A stretch of 64,000 nt of DNA from Nocardiopsis potens DSM 45234 (GCF_000341105.1 NZ_ANBB01000027.1:124001-188000); one strand, 5' to 3'; counted from the first letter of the stretch, positions 9,230 through 17,223 are shown. Notes: generated by a model not told the origin, from the letters alone. Translations and numbers: made by a program.

Positions 9230-10107
9230 GCGCGCCCGCGCTCTTCGCCGGCCTGCTGGACGACGCCGCCCTGTTCCCGCCGGGGGAGGCGCCGATGGCG
9301 CGCGCGGTGCCCGCGCACCGCGCGCACCTGGCCGGGCCGCACGCCGGCCACCTCGGCGTCTTCGTGGTGGCCGCCTCCCGGCTGGACGAGCTGGAGCGGG
9401 TGCTGGCCGCCGAGGACGGCGGCGGCGCCCCGCTGGAGCTGGGCGTCACCGTCCCGGACGGCCCCGCCGCGCTGGAGGCGGCGCTGGAGCGGGCCGGCCG
9501 GATCGAGGGCGCCCGGGTCGCCGCGGTGGAGCTGGCGGCCGGGCCCGGCGCCGACCCGCGGGCGGCGGTCGTCCGGGCCGCGGCCGCGCTCGCCCGCGCC
9601 CTGCCGGCGGGGGTCGCCGGCTACGTCGAGGTGCCGCGCGGCACCGACCCGCGCCCGCTGCTGGAGGCCGTCGCCGAGCAGGGCCGGCGCGCCAAGTTCC
9701 GCACCGGCGGCACCACCTCCGGGGCCTTCCCGGACGAGGCGGAGCTGGCCGCCGCGGTGCACGCGGCGGTCGCCGGCGGCACGCCGTTCAAGTGCACCGC
9801 CGGGCTGCACAACGCGGTCCGCCGTACCGACCCGGGGACCGGGTTCGAGCACCACGGCTTCCTCAACGTGCTGGCCGCGACCGGCGCGGCGCTGCGCGGC
9901 GCCTCGGCGCCCGAGCTGGCCGGGGTGCTCGCCGAGCGGGACGGCGCCGTGCTGGCCGCGGCGGCCCGCGCGGAGGAGGCCCGGGCCGCGGCGATCCGCA
10001 CCGCCTTCACCGGCTTCGGCACCTGCAGCGTCACCGAACCCCTCGCCGACCTGGCCGCCCTGGGCCTGCTCCCGCCCCCCGCCCCGCCCGGAGAGGCCCC
10101 CGGCTGA
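9226..10107 (+). CDS. uncharacterised protein of the homogentisate operon
   Basis: I do not recognise this 293-residue protein. It is alanine-rich, soluble, has no signal peptide, and alternates predicted strands and helices in a way that could suit a TIM-type barrel. Notable motifs are KFRTGG (157-162), FKCTAGLHNA (188-197, with a Lys-Cys pair) and HHGFLN (209-214). Its start overlaps the hmgA stop by ATGA and fahA follows, so it sits between the enzymes that make and cleave the four-plus-four carbon intermediate. No maleylacetoacetate isomerase is otherwise present in the window; a role in that isomerisation is only an inference. Confidence 0.75.
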   Translation: MSAPALFAGLLDDAALFPPGEAPMARAVPAHRAHLAGPHAGHLGVFVVAASRLDELERVLAAEDGGGAPLELGVTVPDGPAALEAALERAGRIEGARVAAVELAAGPGADPRAAVVRAAAALARALPAGVAGYVEVPRGTDPRPLLEAVAEQGRRAKFRTGGTTSGAFPDEAELAAAVHAAVAGGTPFKCTAGLHNAVRRTDPGTGFEHHGFLNVLAATGAALRGASAPELAGVLAERDGAVLAAAARAEEARAAAIRTAFTGFGTCSVTEPLADLAALGLLPPPAPPGEAPG

Positions 10108-10124
10108 CCCGCACCCGGCGCGGC

Positions 10125-10155
10125 GCCGGCCCCGCCGGCGGGCGGCGGGGCCGGC
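10125..10155 (+). terminator. strong intergenic hairpin before fahA
   Basis: Perfect 12-bp stem (10125-10136 with 10144-10155) and a 7-nt loop between the unknown gene and fahA, no U-tract. It may attenuate or process the transcript, since fahA starts 111 bp further on and could have its own promoter. Confidence 0.5.
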
Positions 10156-10266
10156 GGCCCGCCCGGTTCGGCGCGGGGCCGGGCGGCGGTACCGTCCGGC
10201 ACCGCCGCGGATCCCGACCGAGTACCGACCACCCCTGAGAACGATCCACGACCCGGAGGACACCAC

Positions 10267-11490
10267 GTGCCCGACACCTGGCTCGACATCGCACCGGACG
10301 CCCGCTTCGGCCCGTCCTGCCTGCCCTACGGGGTGTTCAGCACCCCCGACCGGTCCGAGCGGCGGGTCGGGGTGGCGATCGGCGGCCACGTCCTGGACCT
10401 GGGCGCCGCCGCCCGCGCGCTCGGCGCGCCGTTCGCCGGCGCGGTCTCCGGGGCGTCGCTCGACCCGCTCCTGGCCGCCGGCCGGCCGGTCTGGGAGCAG
10501 GTGCGCGCCGCCGTGCAGGAGTGGCTGGCCGACCCGGCCCGGGAGGGCGACATCCGCCCGCACCTGGCCGACCGCGCCGGGGTGATGCTGCACCTGCCCT
10601 TCACCGTCGGCGACTACGTCGACTTCTACTCCTCGGAGCACCACGCGTCCAACGTCGGCCGGATCTTCCGCCCCGAGCAGGAGCCGCTCACCCCCAACTG
10701 GAAGCACCTGCCGATCGGCTACCACGGGCGGGCCGGCACGGTGGTGCCCTCGGGCACGCCCGTGGTGCGCCCGGTCGGCCAGCGCAAGCGGCCCTCCGAC
10801 GCGGCGCCGCTCTTCGGCCCGTCGGCGCGGCTGGACATCGAGGCCGAGGTCGGCTTCGTGGTGGGCGCCCCCAGCGCGCAGGGCGAGCGGGTGCCGGTCG
10901 CCTCCTTCGCCGACCACGTCTTCGGGGCGTTCCTGGTCAACGACTGGTCCGCCCGGGACCTGCAGGCCTGGGAGTACGTCCCGCTCGGCCCGTTCCTGGG
11001 CAAGTCCTTCGCCACCTCGGTGTCGCCCTGGGTGGTGCCGCTGCAGGCGCTGCAGGCCGCCCGGACCGCGCCCCCGGCGCGCGACCCCGAGCCGCTGGAG
11101 TACCTGCGCGACGCCGAGGGCGACCCGTGGGGCCTGGACATCTCGCTGGAGGTCCGGCTCAACGGCCACCTGCTGTCCCGGCCGCCGTTCTCCGGGATGT
11201 ACTGGACCCCGGCCCAGCAGCTGGCGCACATGACGGTCAACGGGGCCTCGCTGCGCACCGGCGACTTCTACGCTTCGGGCACCGTCAGCGGCCCCGGGAG
11301 GGAGCAGTGCGGGTCGCTGCTGGAGCTGTCCTGGGGCGGCAAGGAGCCGGTCCGGCTGCCCGACGGGACGGAGCGGACCTTCCTGGAGGACGGCGACACC
11401 GTCGCCATCACCGCGACCGCGCCCGGCCCGGACGGCGCCGTGATCGACTTCGGCGAGGTCTCGGGCACGGTGGTCCCGGCCCGCGGCTGA
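10267..11490 (+). CDS. fahA: fumarylacetoacetase
   Basis: A 407-residue fumarylacetoacetate hydrolase, which splits fumarylacetoacetate into fumarate and acetoacetate, ending homogentisate breakdown. Family features are VDFYSSEHHASNVG (118-131, with metal ligand D119 and general-base candidate H126), the ligand pair IEAE (E192, E194), D226 in NDWSARD and K246 in LGKSF. The start is GTG at 10267 with AGGA eight bases upstream; the length matches the two-domain animal and bacterial enzymes. It follows the unknown gene after 159 bp and a strong hairpin, and ends at a stem-loop terminator. Confidence 0.93.
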   Translation: MPDTWLDIAPDARFGPSCLPYGVFSTPDRSERRVGVAIGGHVLDLGAAARALGAPFAGAVSGASLDPLLAAGRPVWEQVRAAVQEWLADPAREGDIRPHLADRAGVMLHLPFTVGDYVDFYSSEHHASNVGRIFRPEQEPLTPNWKHLPIGYHGRAGTVVPSGTPVVRPVGQRKRPSDAAPLFGPSARLDIEAEVGFVVGAPSAQGERVPVASFADHVFGAFLVNDWSARDLQAWEYVPLGPFLGKSFATSVSPWVVPLQALQAARTAPPARDPEPLEYLRDAEGDPWGLDISLEVRLNGHLLSRPPFSGMYWTPAQQLAHMTVNGASLRTGDFYASGTVSGPGREQCGSLLELSWGGKEPVRLPDGTERTFLEDGDTVAITATAPGPDGAVIDFGEVSGTVVPARG

Positions 11491-11506
11491 CCTGCGGCCG
11501 GCTCGA

Positions 11507-11543
11507 GGCCCCGGGCCCGGCGGACGGAGCCGGACCCGGGGCC
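11507..11543 (+). terminator. terminator after fahA
   Basis: 14-bp stem with a single G-T pair (11507-11520 with 11530-11543), 9-nt loop, 16 bp after the fahA stop and just before the convergent pseudogene. Confidence 0.55.
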
Positions 11544-11556
11544 GCCCGGGGCGGGG

Positions 11557-12023
11557 TCAGGGCTTGCGCCCCACCCCGCCGAAGTCGTCCACCGGGGCGC
11601 GCAGGTCGGCGTGGAGGTGGTCGGCGGCGCCCGCGTCCGAGCCGGTGAGCAGGGCGCGGGCGTGCGCCAGGAACATCAGGTCGTTGTCGGCGCAGACCAC
11701 CCGGGCCTCCGGTGCGACCGCCTGCGCCACCTCGTGGGTGTCGCCGTGCGCCGGCGGCCCGGTGCCGAGGTCCGGGAACCGCCGGATCCCCGCCTCGGCC
11801 GCCGGGTGGATCACCGTCCGGCGCAGGAACGCCCGCTGCGCGCGGGCCACCGCGGCGATCCCGGGGAACGCCGCCCTGATCTGCTCGCCGACCTCCCGGT
11901 CGGCCGGGTAGCGGTCCTTGCCGCCCAGCCAGTGGTTCCAGATCCGGGCGGAGTGCGCGGTGCGGGCGTCGACCCCGGCGGGGGCTCCGCACCGGTGCCT
12001 CCGGGGGCGGGGGCGTCGTCCAT
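11557..12023 (-). pseudogene. broken DUF574-type S-adenosylmethionine methyltransferase
   Basis: Remnant of the actinobacterial DUF574 SAM-dependent methyltransferase family. The family N-terminus (SARIWN, WLGGKDRYPADREVG) and the SAM-binding block (FPDLGTG, then a DND motif) can be read continuously, but that frame has no start codon between the upstream stop at 12148 and the internal GTG at 11850. The natural ATG at 12023, with AGAAGG before it, is in another frame, so one indel near 11975-12000 separates start and body. The protein also ends after only about 97 recognisable residues, whereas the family has about 270. Two lesions indicate a decayed gene. Confidence 0.75.
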
Positions 12024-12147
12024 GGGGCCTTCTGCGTCGCGGTCGGCTGCGGGGCCCATTCGACCAGCCCGGCCCCGACGGAGCGAGGGCCCGGCCCCGG
12101 CCGCTACCGGACAGCGCCGCCGGGGCGCGCCGCGGGCCGTCCGGGCG

Positions 12148-12624
12148 TCAGTCCGCGCCGTCGCCGCGGTGGTCGCCGCCGCCGTCGCGGGCGCGGTCGT
12201 AGGCGTCGCGGGCGGCGACGACCTCGTCCATCCGGCCCTCCAGGAAGTCCACCAGGCCCAGCAGGTGGCGCGCGGTCTCCCGGCCGAGGGGGGTCAGGGA
12301 GTACTCGACGTGCGGCGGGATCGGGCGGAGCACCCGGCGGTCGACGAAGCCGTCGCGCTCCAGCGTCTGCAGCGTCTGGGAGAGCATCTTCTCGCTGACG
12401 CCGTCCACCCGGCGGCGGAGTGCGCCGAAGCGGGCGCCGCCCTCGCCCTCGGTGAGCGCGCTCAGGACGAGCACCGCCCACTTGGCGGTGGCGTGCTCCA
12501 GCGCGGACCGGGACGGGCAGCGCTTCTGGAACACGTCGAAGGCGACGTCCTCGAAGTGCCCGGCCTGCTCGCCGGCGGCCTCGGCGGGGGAGGCGTCCTC
12601 GGATGCGGGAGGGGTGGTGCTCAC
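12148..12624 (-). CDS. HxlR family transcriptional regulator
   Basis: A 158-residue MarR-like winged-helix protein of the HxlR group. It has the characteristic N-terminal cysteine (CPSR), the helix AKWAVLVLSAL, the recognition segment SEKMLSQTLQTLERDG and the wing VEYSLTPLG. The GTG at 12624 starts a product of the usual family length after a short acidic tail. It is divergent from an NAD(P)-binding protein, and the gap holds a perfect palindrome, so it very likely controls that gene and itself. HxlR proteins often sense electrophiles or thiol oxidation through the N-terminal cysteine. Confidence 0.88.
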   Translation of the reverse strand: MSTTPPASEDASPAEAAGEQAGHFEDVAFDVFQKRCPSRSALEHATAKWAVLVLSALTEGEGGARFGALRRRVDGVSEKMLSQTLQTLERDGFVDRRVLRPIPPHVEYSLTPLGRETARHLLGLVDFLEGRMDEVVAARDAYDRARDGGGDHRGDGAD

Positions 12625-12677
12625 GGTCTGAACCCTACCGCCCGCCGGTCCGGCCCCGGTGATCACACTCTCCTTTA

Positions 12678-12689
12678 GTTAGTACTAAC
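12678..12689. promoter_or_regulatory. operator between HxlR regulator and NAD(P)-binding protein
   Basis: GTTAGTACTAAC is a perfect 12-bp palindrome, flanked by further half-sites TTAGTT (12675-12680) and GTTAGT (12695-12700). This AT-rich patch stands out in the 161-bp divergent intergenic region and resembles known HxlR operators. Confidence 0.7.
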
Positions 12690-12785
12690 CATAAGTTAGT
12701 GTAAGGTCGGTCCACGACGGGCGGAACCGCCGCCCGCGGGAGAGCGCCGCCGATGCACCGGCGGCGCACGAGAGAAGGGGGAACC

Positions 12786-13436
12786 ATGGCCGACATCGCC
12801 GTCTTCGGAGCCGCCGGCACCATCGGGTCGCGCATCCTCGACGAGGCGTTGCGCCGCTCGCACCGGGTCACCGCGGTGGTGCGCGACCCGGCCAAGATCA
12901 CCCGCACCGACGAGCGGCTCACCGTCGCCACCGGCGACGTGCTGGACCCGGCCTCGGTCGCCGAAGCGGCGAAGGGCAAGGACGTCCTGGTCAGCGCGGT
13001 CGGCGGCGGCGACGGCGCCGGGCACCGCGCGCTCATCGGACCCTCCGCCCGCGCCCTGGTCGAGGGGCTGCGCCGGCTCGGTGCGGACGCCCCGCGGCTG
13101 ATCGCGGTCGGCGGCGCGGGCAGCCTGCGCACCCCGGACGGCAAGCGGGTCTGGGACGCCCCCGGCCTCCCCGACTTCCTCCTGGAGATCATGCATTCGC
13201 ACGGCGACGCCCTGGACTTCCTGTGCGGAGTCGGCGACGTCCGCTGGACCAGCCTCAGCCCGGCCGCGCTGATCGAGCCGGGCGAGCGCACCGGCTCCTA
13301 CCGCACCGCCCTGGACGACCTGGTGGCCGACGCCGAGGGGGAGAGCCGGATCAGCGCCGAGGACTACGCGGTGGCGCTCCTCGACGAGATCGAGCACCCG
13401 GCGCACATCGGCGAACGGTTCACCGTCGGCTACTGA
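12786..13436 (+). CDS. NAD(P)-binding protein, atypical SDR / NmrA-like
   Basis: A 216-residue Rossmann-fold protein of the NAD(P)H-binding atypical short-chain dehydrogenase group (YwnB and quinone-oxidoreductase-like proteins). The nucleotide motif GAAGTIG occupies residues 8-14, and VVRDP near 37 is the usual ribose/phosphate contact. AGAAGGGGG precedes the ATG at 12786. It is divergent from an HxlR regulator, an arrangement often seen for stress-inducible reductases of quinones or aldehydes, so induction by an electrophile is likely. The substrate is unknown. Confidence 0.85.
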   Translation: MADIAVFGAAGTIGSRILDEALRRSHRVTAVVRDPAKITRTDERLTVATGDVLDPASVAEAAKGKDVLVSAVGGGDGAGHRALIGPSARALVEGLRRLGADAPRLIAVGGAGSLRTPDGKRVWDAPGLPDFLLEIMHSHGDALDFLCGVGDVRWTSLSPAALIEPGERTGSYRTALDDLVADAEGESRISAEDYAVALLDEIEHPAHIGERFTVGY

Positions 13437-13650
13437 CCGGCCGCCGGGGGCGCCGGGACCACCAGAGCCGCCGGGCCGCCGAGGTCGCCGGAAAGAGGGC
13501 GGAGCGGGGCCGGTCGGCCCCCGCCGGGCGGCGGGGCGGCGGGGGCGGTGCGGCCTCCACTCGGAAAGCAGGTCGGGAAGGAGGCGGGGCGTCCCCCCGC
13601 GCTTTCCCTGCCACCGGTGGTCCGAGGGGCTGGCCGGGAGGAGAGGAGAG

Positions 13651-13672
13651 GGGCGGCCGGGCCCGGCCGCCC
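13651..13672 (-). terminator. hairpin terminator of the DUF6204 gene
   Basis: A 22-bp perfect palindrome just past the DUF6204 stop on the minus strand, followed by a run rich in T and C. The rest of the 249-bp gap 13437-13685 shows no gene. Confidence 0.6.
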
Positions 13673-13685
13673 GGAGCTCCGGCGG

Positions 13686-14024
13686 TCAGGCCTTGCGGGA
13701 GCGCACCTTGCGGTGGACCTTGATCTGGTCCATGTCGACCAGGTCGCAGCGGAGATCGCGGTGGCCGGCGCCGAACGCGGCCACCGACCGGCGGGCCAGC
13801 GCCCCGGCCCGCTCCTCCGCGGCCTCCGCGCCCTCCTCGGGGGAGACGCGCACCTCGCAGCGGAACGAGAACCAGGACAGCGCCCGGTCGTAGGTGAGGG
13901 TGCCGGCCTCGGTGAAGGCGGCGGAGTACATGTCGTGCTCGTCGGCGGCGGCGAGCAGCGCGGCGCGGGCCTCCTCGCCGAGTCCGTCGAAGCGTCCGCG
14001 TACGGTCGCCCGGTAGGTCTGCAT
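13686..14024 (-). CDS. DUF6204 family protein
   Basis: A 112-residue soluble protein that I recognise as the actinobacterial DUF6204 family from its opening TYRATVRGRFDGL and the central segments AADEHDMYSAAFTEAGTLTYD and FRCEV. Function is unknown. It is complete, has AAGGAAGG before the ATG, is followed by its own terminator, and lies next to repeat element A without apparent connection. Confidence 0.75.
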   Translation of the reverse strand: MQTYRATVRGRFDGLGEEARAALLAAADEHDMYSAAFTEAGTLTYDRALSWFSFRCEVRVSPEEGAEAAEERAGALARRSVAAFGAGHRDLRCDLVDMDQIKVHRKVRSRKA

Positions 14025-14280
14025 GCGCGCCTTCCTTCCTCATCGCGTCGGCCGCCGCGGCTCGGGGCGGCCCGAGAGGAGAGCCTCCCCGACCCCCCGC
14101 GCGGAAGGCAACACGATTACGGCCCGACACGCCGCGTCCCCAGGGGCCGCCGTCGCGGGACGCCTCCGAACCGATGATCTCGACGCTGCGGCCCTATCAG
14201 AGCGGGTGGTTTCCAGCGTCTGCTGCAACACCGCACACCAGAGGAGAGGAGAGAGGAGGGGGCGGCCGGTCGGTCGGTCG

Positions 14281-14660
14281 GTCGGGTGCGGCGTCTCGCG
14301 GAGCGAGGGTTCAAACGGGCGGCGCCGGCGGAGGAAGGGACGTGGTCGGGCGCCTCGGCCGGGTGCGGCGTCTCGCGGAGCGAGGGTTCAAACGGGCGGC
14401 GACGGCGGCGGTGGGCACCGGCCAGTCGGTCGGGCGCGGCGCCCCACGGGGCCGGGGTTCAAGCGGGCGGCGAAGGCAGCAGCGGGGACCGGCTGGTCGG
14501 TCCGGCGCGGCCCCCCGCGAAGCGAAGGTTCAAACAGGCGGCGACGGCAGCGGCAGGGGCGGGGTCAGGCGCCTCGCCCGGGTGCGGGCCCCACGACGCC
14601 GGGGTTCAAGCAGGCGGCAAAGGCGGTAGTGGGGGACCGGCCGGTCGGTCCGGCGCGGCG
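14281..14660 (+). repeat. element A left arm: five 71-77 bp tandem units
   Basis: Each unit contains a GGTTCAA-type box followed by GCGGGCGGCGA-like sequence; boxes begin at 14308, 14385, 14456, 14527 and 14603 (spacing 77, 71, 71, 76). Two subtypes alternate: one with an ACCGGC.GGTCGGTC stretch and one with GGGCGCCTCGCCCGG. Units are contiguous, with no unique spacers. Confidence 0.85.
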
Positions 14661-14740
14661 GGGCAGGGTGGGGCGGCAGAGGTGGGGCAGGGGGCGGGGT
14701 CGCCGTTCCCGCGTCGCCCGGGCGTCGGGGCCGGCCGGTC

Positions 14741-15140
14741 TTGAAACCGCTACCCCTCTCTGACCTGGGTGAATACGCAGGGTGATGGTGGTGTGGGGTG
14801 CCCTGCGCACCGCGAGAGCACTCCGGTGATTCCCGGGCGCGCATCCCGGCCCGGATCGGCCCCCGGGAGGCCCGAATCGCCTTGATCGGCCTGGTGGTGA
14901 GGGGTTCGAGGCGCTCGGAAGGCAGCAAAGCAGGGGGCCGGAACCAGGGAAGAGCAGGGATGGGGGTGAGATGTCGCTTTTGTCCTGCCGGGAGGGCCCA
15001 CCCTGGCCACTCTGGGTAATCGGGGAGGGGGCGGTGGGGGCTTCGAGGCTTACTACTCGCTGGTAGATGTAATCGGGGTGCTGTGGAGGTGTGCAGGGCA
15101 CCCCCGCCCCTGCCCGATCCCCGCCGCAAACCCGTCATAC
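14741..15140 (+). repeat. element A conserved core
   Basis: About 400 bp shared with 27208-27610 and 50513-50910 in the same orientation. Near-invariant blocks are GAATACGCAGGGTGATGGTG (14771), the stretch from GCGCACCGCGAGAGCA to GCGCATCCCGG (14806-14854), and GGTAGATGTAATCGGGGTGC (15062). The segments 14795-14806 and 15093-15104 are complementary over 12 bases and could close a 286-nt domain in RNA. Copies differ by indels not divisible by three. Confidence 0.8.
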
Positions 15141-15185
15141 GGGATATAACCCGCCCTTGGCGGGGGCGCGTGCCGGGCCTGGCCG

Positions 15186-15560
15186 GTGAACGCGGCGCCC
15201 GGCCCCTCCCGCCTTCGCCGCCCGTTTGAACCTTCGCCCCGCGAGGCGCCGCACCCGGGTGAGGCGCCCGACCACGCCCCTGCCGCTGCCGTTGCCGCTC
15301 GTCTTGGCCTTCGCTCTGCGGGGTGCCGCGCCGGACCGACCGACCGGCCGGTCCCCTGCCCGCCGTCGCCGCCTGCTTGAACCTCCGCTCCGTGAGGCGC
15401 CGCACCCGGGTGAGGCGCCCGACCACGCCCCTGCCGTTGCCGCTCGTCTTGGCCTTCGCTCTGCGGGGCGCCGCACCCGACCGACCGGCCGGTGTCCCCC
15501 TCCCGCCGTCGCTGCCGGTTTGAACCCTCACCCCGTGGGGTGCCGCGCCTGACCGACTGG
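15186..15560 (-). repeat. element A right arm: five inverted units
   Basis: The left-arm unit appears in inverse orientation, with boxes TTGAACC or TTGGCC at about 15225, 15302, 15376, 15451 and 15519. With the five left units this could form a very long imperfect hairpin of about 350 bp. Confidence 0.8.
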
Positions 15561-15680
15561 CCGGTCTCCCTCCCCGCCCCTCGGCCTTCCCCGGGTTCCT
15601 CGTTGCAGCGACCACTTGACGGCAAGGCGCTCCGGCAGGGCCGCCAGGGCCGCAGCGTCGTGACCAGCGGAGGAGGCGGG

Positions 15681-16214
15681 CTAGGCGAGTGCGCGCTGCA
15701 TGATGACCGTGTCCACCCACATGCCGTGCTTGTAGCCGACCCGCTCCATCCGGCCGACCTCGGTGAAGCCCAGGCGCGCGTGCAGGGCCCGGGAGGCTCC
15801 GCCCTGGGCGCCGTCCGGGGTGTCGGCGATGACCGCGACGACCTGCTTCAGGCCGGCCTCGGTGCAGGCCTTCAGGAACCGCTCCATCAGCAGCCGGCCC
15901 AGGCCGCCGCCGGTGCGGCCGGGGGCCAGGTAGACCGAGTTCTCCACGGTGTAGCGGTAGGCGGCCTTCGGCTTCCACGGCGAGGCGCCGGCGTAGCCGG
16001 CGATCTCGCCGCCGACCTCGGCGACCAGGAAGGGCAGTCCCCGCTCCGCGCTCTCCTTGAACCGGGCGCGCCAGTCGTCGGCGGAGCGCGGCTCCTCGTC
16101 GAAGGTGGCGACGCCGCTCTCCACATAGTGCGCGTAGATGCCGGCCACGGCCTCCATGTCGCCGATCCCGGCCTCCCGGACGACCGGCTCCGGCGCCCCG
16201 TTCCGCTCCGCCAA
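15681..16214 (-). CDS. GNAT acetyltransferase, phosphinothricin/methionine sulfone type
   Basis: A 177-residue acetyl-CoA-dependent N-acetyltransferase of the Pat/MddA branch. It begins VREAGIGDMEAVAGIYAHYV, has the branch signature ATFDEEP near 38-44, the acetyl-CoA loop GRTGGGLGR near 98-106, and ends LGFTEVGRMERVGYKHGMWVD. Such enzymes acetylate methionine sulfone, phosphinothricin or similar amino acid analogues. The start is TTG at 16214; the family N-terminus leaves no room for the next ATG. It stands alone beside the right end of element A. Confidence 0.85.
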   Translation of the reverse strand: MAERNGAPEPVVREAGIGDMEAVAGIYAHYVESGVATFDEEPRSADDWRARFKESAERGLPFLVAEVGGEIAGYAGASPWKPKAAYRYTVENSVYLAPGRTGGGLGRLLMERFLKACTEAGLKQVVAVIADTPDGAQGGASRALHARLGFTEVGRMERVGYKHGMWVDTVIMQRALA

Positions 16215-16347
16215 GGTGTCCCCCCGTGTCTCCTGCTCACCGGTGCTGCGGCGGCCATTCTCCCGCGCGCGCGTTAAAACCGTGTTACACGGGAGGAATG
16301 CCGTGAATCACCATGAACGGGACAGGCTCGGAAGAGCGGGGGAGCGG

Positions 16348-16878
16348 TCAGCCCAGGTCGGACGGGCGCATCCGGAACACGGTGAGCCGGGTCCCGTAGT
16401 ACTTGTCGGTCTCGCCCACCCACTCCATGCCCAGCCGGCGGGCGGTCGCCGCGGCCCGCTCGTTGTCCGGACGGGCGACCGCGAACAGCTCCTCCAGGCC
16501 CTGCTCGAACGCCCAGCCGGCCAGCGCCCGGGCGGCCTCGGTGGCGTAGCCGCTGCCCCAGGCGTCCGGGCGCAGGTGCCAGCTGAGCTCGAAGTCCTCG
16601 TCGTAGGGCGGCAGCTGGCGCAGCGCCAGGCCGCCGATGGGCTCCCCGTCCTCGGCGCGCACCACCGCCCAGCGCCCCGCCGGCGGGACCAGGCTGGGCT
16701 GCGCCTCGCTCCAGGCCTGCAGCACCGTGCGCATCGCCGCCTCGTCCCGGACGGCGCTCATCTCGGGCGTCAGCCGCCCGGTGACCTCGTCCGCGCCGTA
16801 GATCCGCAGCGCGGCCGGGGCGTCGGCGGGGTCCCAGGCTCGGATGATCAGGCGTTCGGTGCGCAGCTCAGGCGTCAT
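16348..16878 (-). CDS. GNAT acetyltransferase, RimJ/RimL type
   Basis: A 176-residue acetyltransferase of the RimJ/RimL group, opening with ELRTERLIIRAW, with LSWHLRPDAWGSGYATEAARAL forming the acetyl-CoA site in the middle, and NERAAATARRLGMEWVG near the end. RimJ/RimL relatives acetylate protein N-termini or small molecules. It is probably transcribed alone; the cspA terminator lies 84 bases upstream of its ATG. Confidence 0.85.
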   Translation of the reverse strand: MTPELRTERLIIRAWDPADAPAALRIYGADEVTGRLTPEMSAVRDEAAMRTVLQAWSEAQPSLVPPAGRWAVVRAEDGEPIGGLALRQLPPYDEDFELSWHLRPDAWGSGYATEAARALAGWAFEQGLEELFAVARPDNERAAATARRLGMEWVGETDKYYGTRLTVFRMRPSDLG

Positions 16879-16961
16879 GGGGAAATGCTAGATGACCGAG
16901 GTCACGGCGGAGCGGAGGAGGACCGGGCGAGCCGGGGGAAGCAAGGAGGGAGCACAAGAGA

Positions 16962-16993
16962 AGGGGCCGACCGGGCGAACCCGGTCGGCCCCT
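16962..16993 (-). terminator. intrinsic terminator of cspA
   Basis: Perfect 14-bp stem with a UUCG tetraloop on the minus strand (16962-16975 with 16980-16993), followed by a T-containing tail, 26 bases past the cspA stop. The most convincing terminator of the window. Confidence 0.85.
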
Positions 16994-17019
16994 CGTCACC
17001 GCCGCTGCGGGCGTCCGGC

Positions 17020-17223
17020 TCAGATGGCCTGGACGTCCTGGGCCTGCGGGCCCTTCGGGCCCTGCGTGACCTCGAACTCGACGCGCTGGTTCTCCTCGAG
17101 GTTGCGGAACCCGCTGCCCGCGATGTTGCTGTAGTGGACGAACACGTCCGGGCCGCCCTCGTCCTGGGAGATGAAGCCGAAGCCCTTCTCGCTGTTGAAC
17201 CACTTGACGGTACCGGTGGCCAT
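17020..17223 (-). CDS. cspA: cold-shock protein
   Basis: A 67-residue single cold-shock domain, an RNA chaperone that binds single-stranded nucleic acid. The two RNP motifs are visible as KGFGFI and VFVHY, and the opening [10 protein letters not shown] is canonical. The ATG at 17223 has GGGGAGG upstream; an in-frame start further up would add 40 unrelated residues. A long leader and an intrinsic terminator flank it, as expected for an autonomous cold-shock gene. Confidence 0.95.
   Translation of the reverse strand: MATGTVKWFNSEKGFGFISQDEGGPDVFVHYSNIAGSGFRNLEENQRVEFEVTQGPKGPQAQDVQAI

Larger units (their letters stand above)
14172..15669. repeat. long composite inverted repeat element A
   Basis: The largest of three related elements in this window. 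From left to right it has a terminal sequence beginning CGATGATCT at 14172, a left arm of five tandem units, a conserved core, and a right arm of five units in inverted orientation, ending near 15669 with a degraded inverted copy of the terminus. The first 72 bases match the inverted right end of element C at about 62 positions by eye. Long open frames rich in Arg, Gly and Ser cross the arms on both strands but are not conserved in frame between copies, so I do not call genes. No transposase is present. Confidence 0.85.

Noticed and set aside
14308-14316. GGTTCAA boxes considered as tRNA T-loops
   Set aside because: No acceptor or anticodon stems can be formed around them; they recur with the repeat period.
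14308-14610. Regular 71-77 bp repeats considered as a CRISPR array
   Set aside because: Units are contiguous and lack unique spacers; no cas genes.
14200-15620. Several long open frames rich in Arg, Gly and Ser in the repeat arms (e.g. 14530-15978 minus)
   Set aside because: They arise from GC-rich tandem units without stops, occur on both strands, and are not conserved in frame between elements A, B and C.
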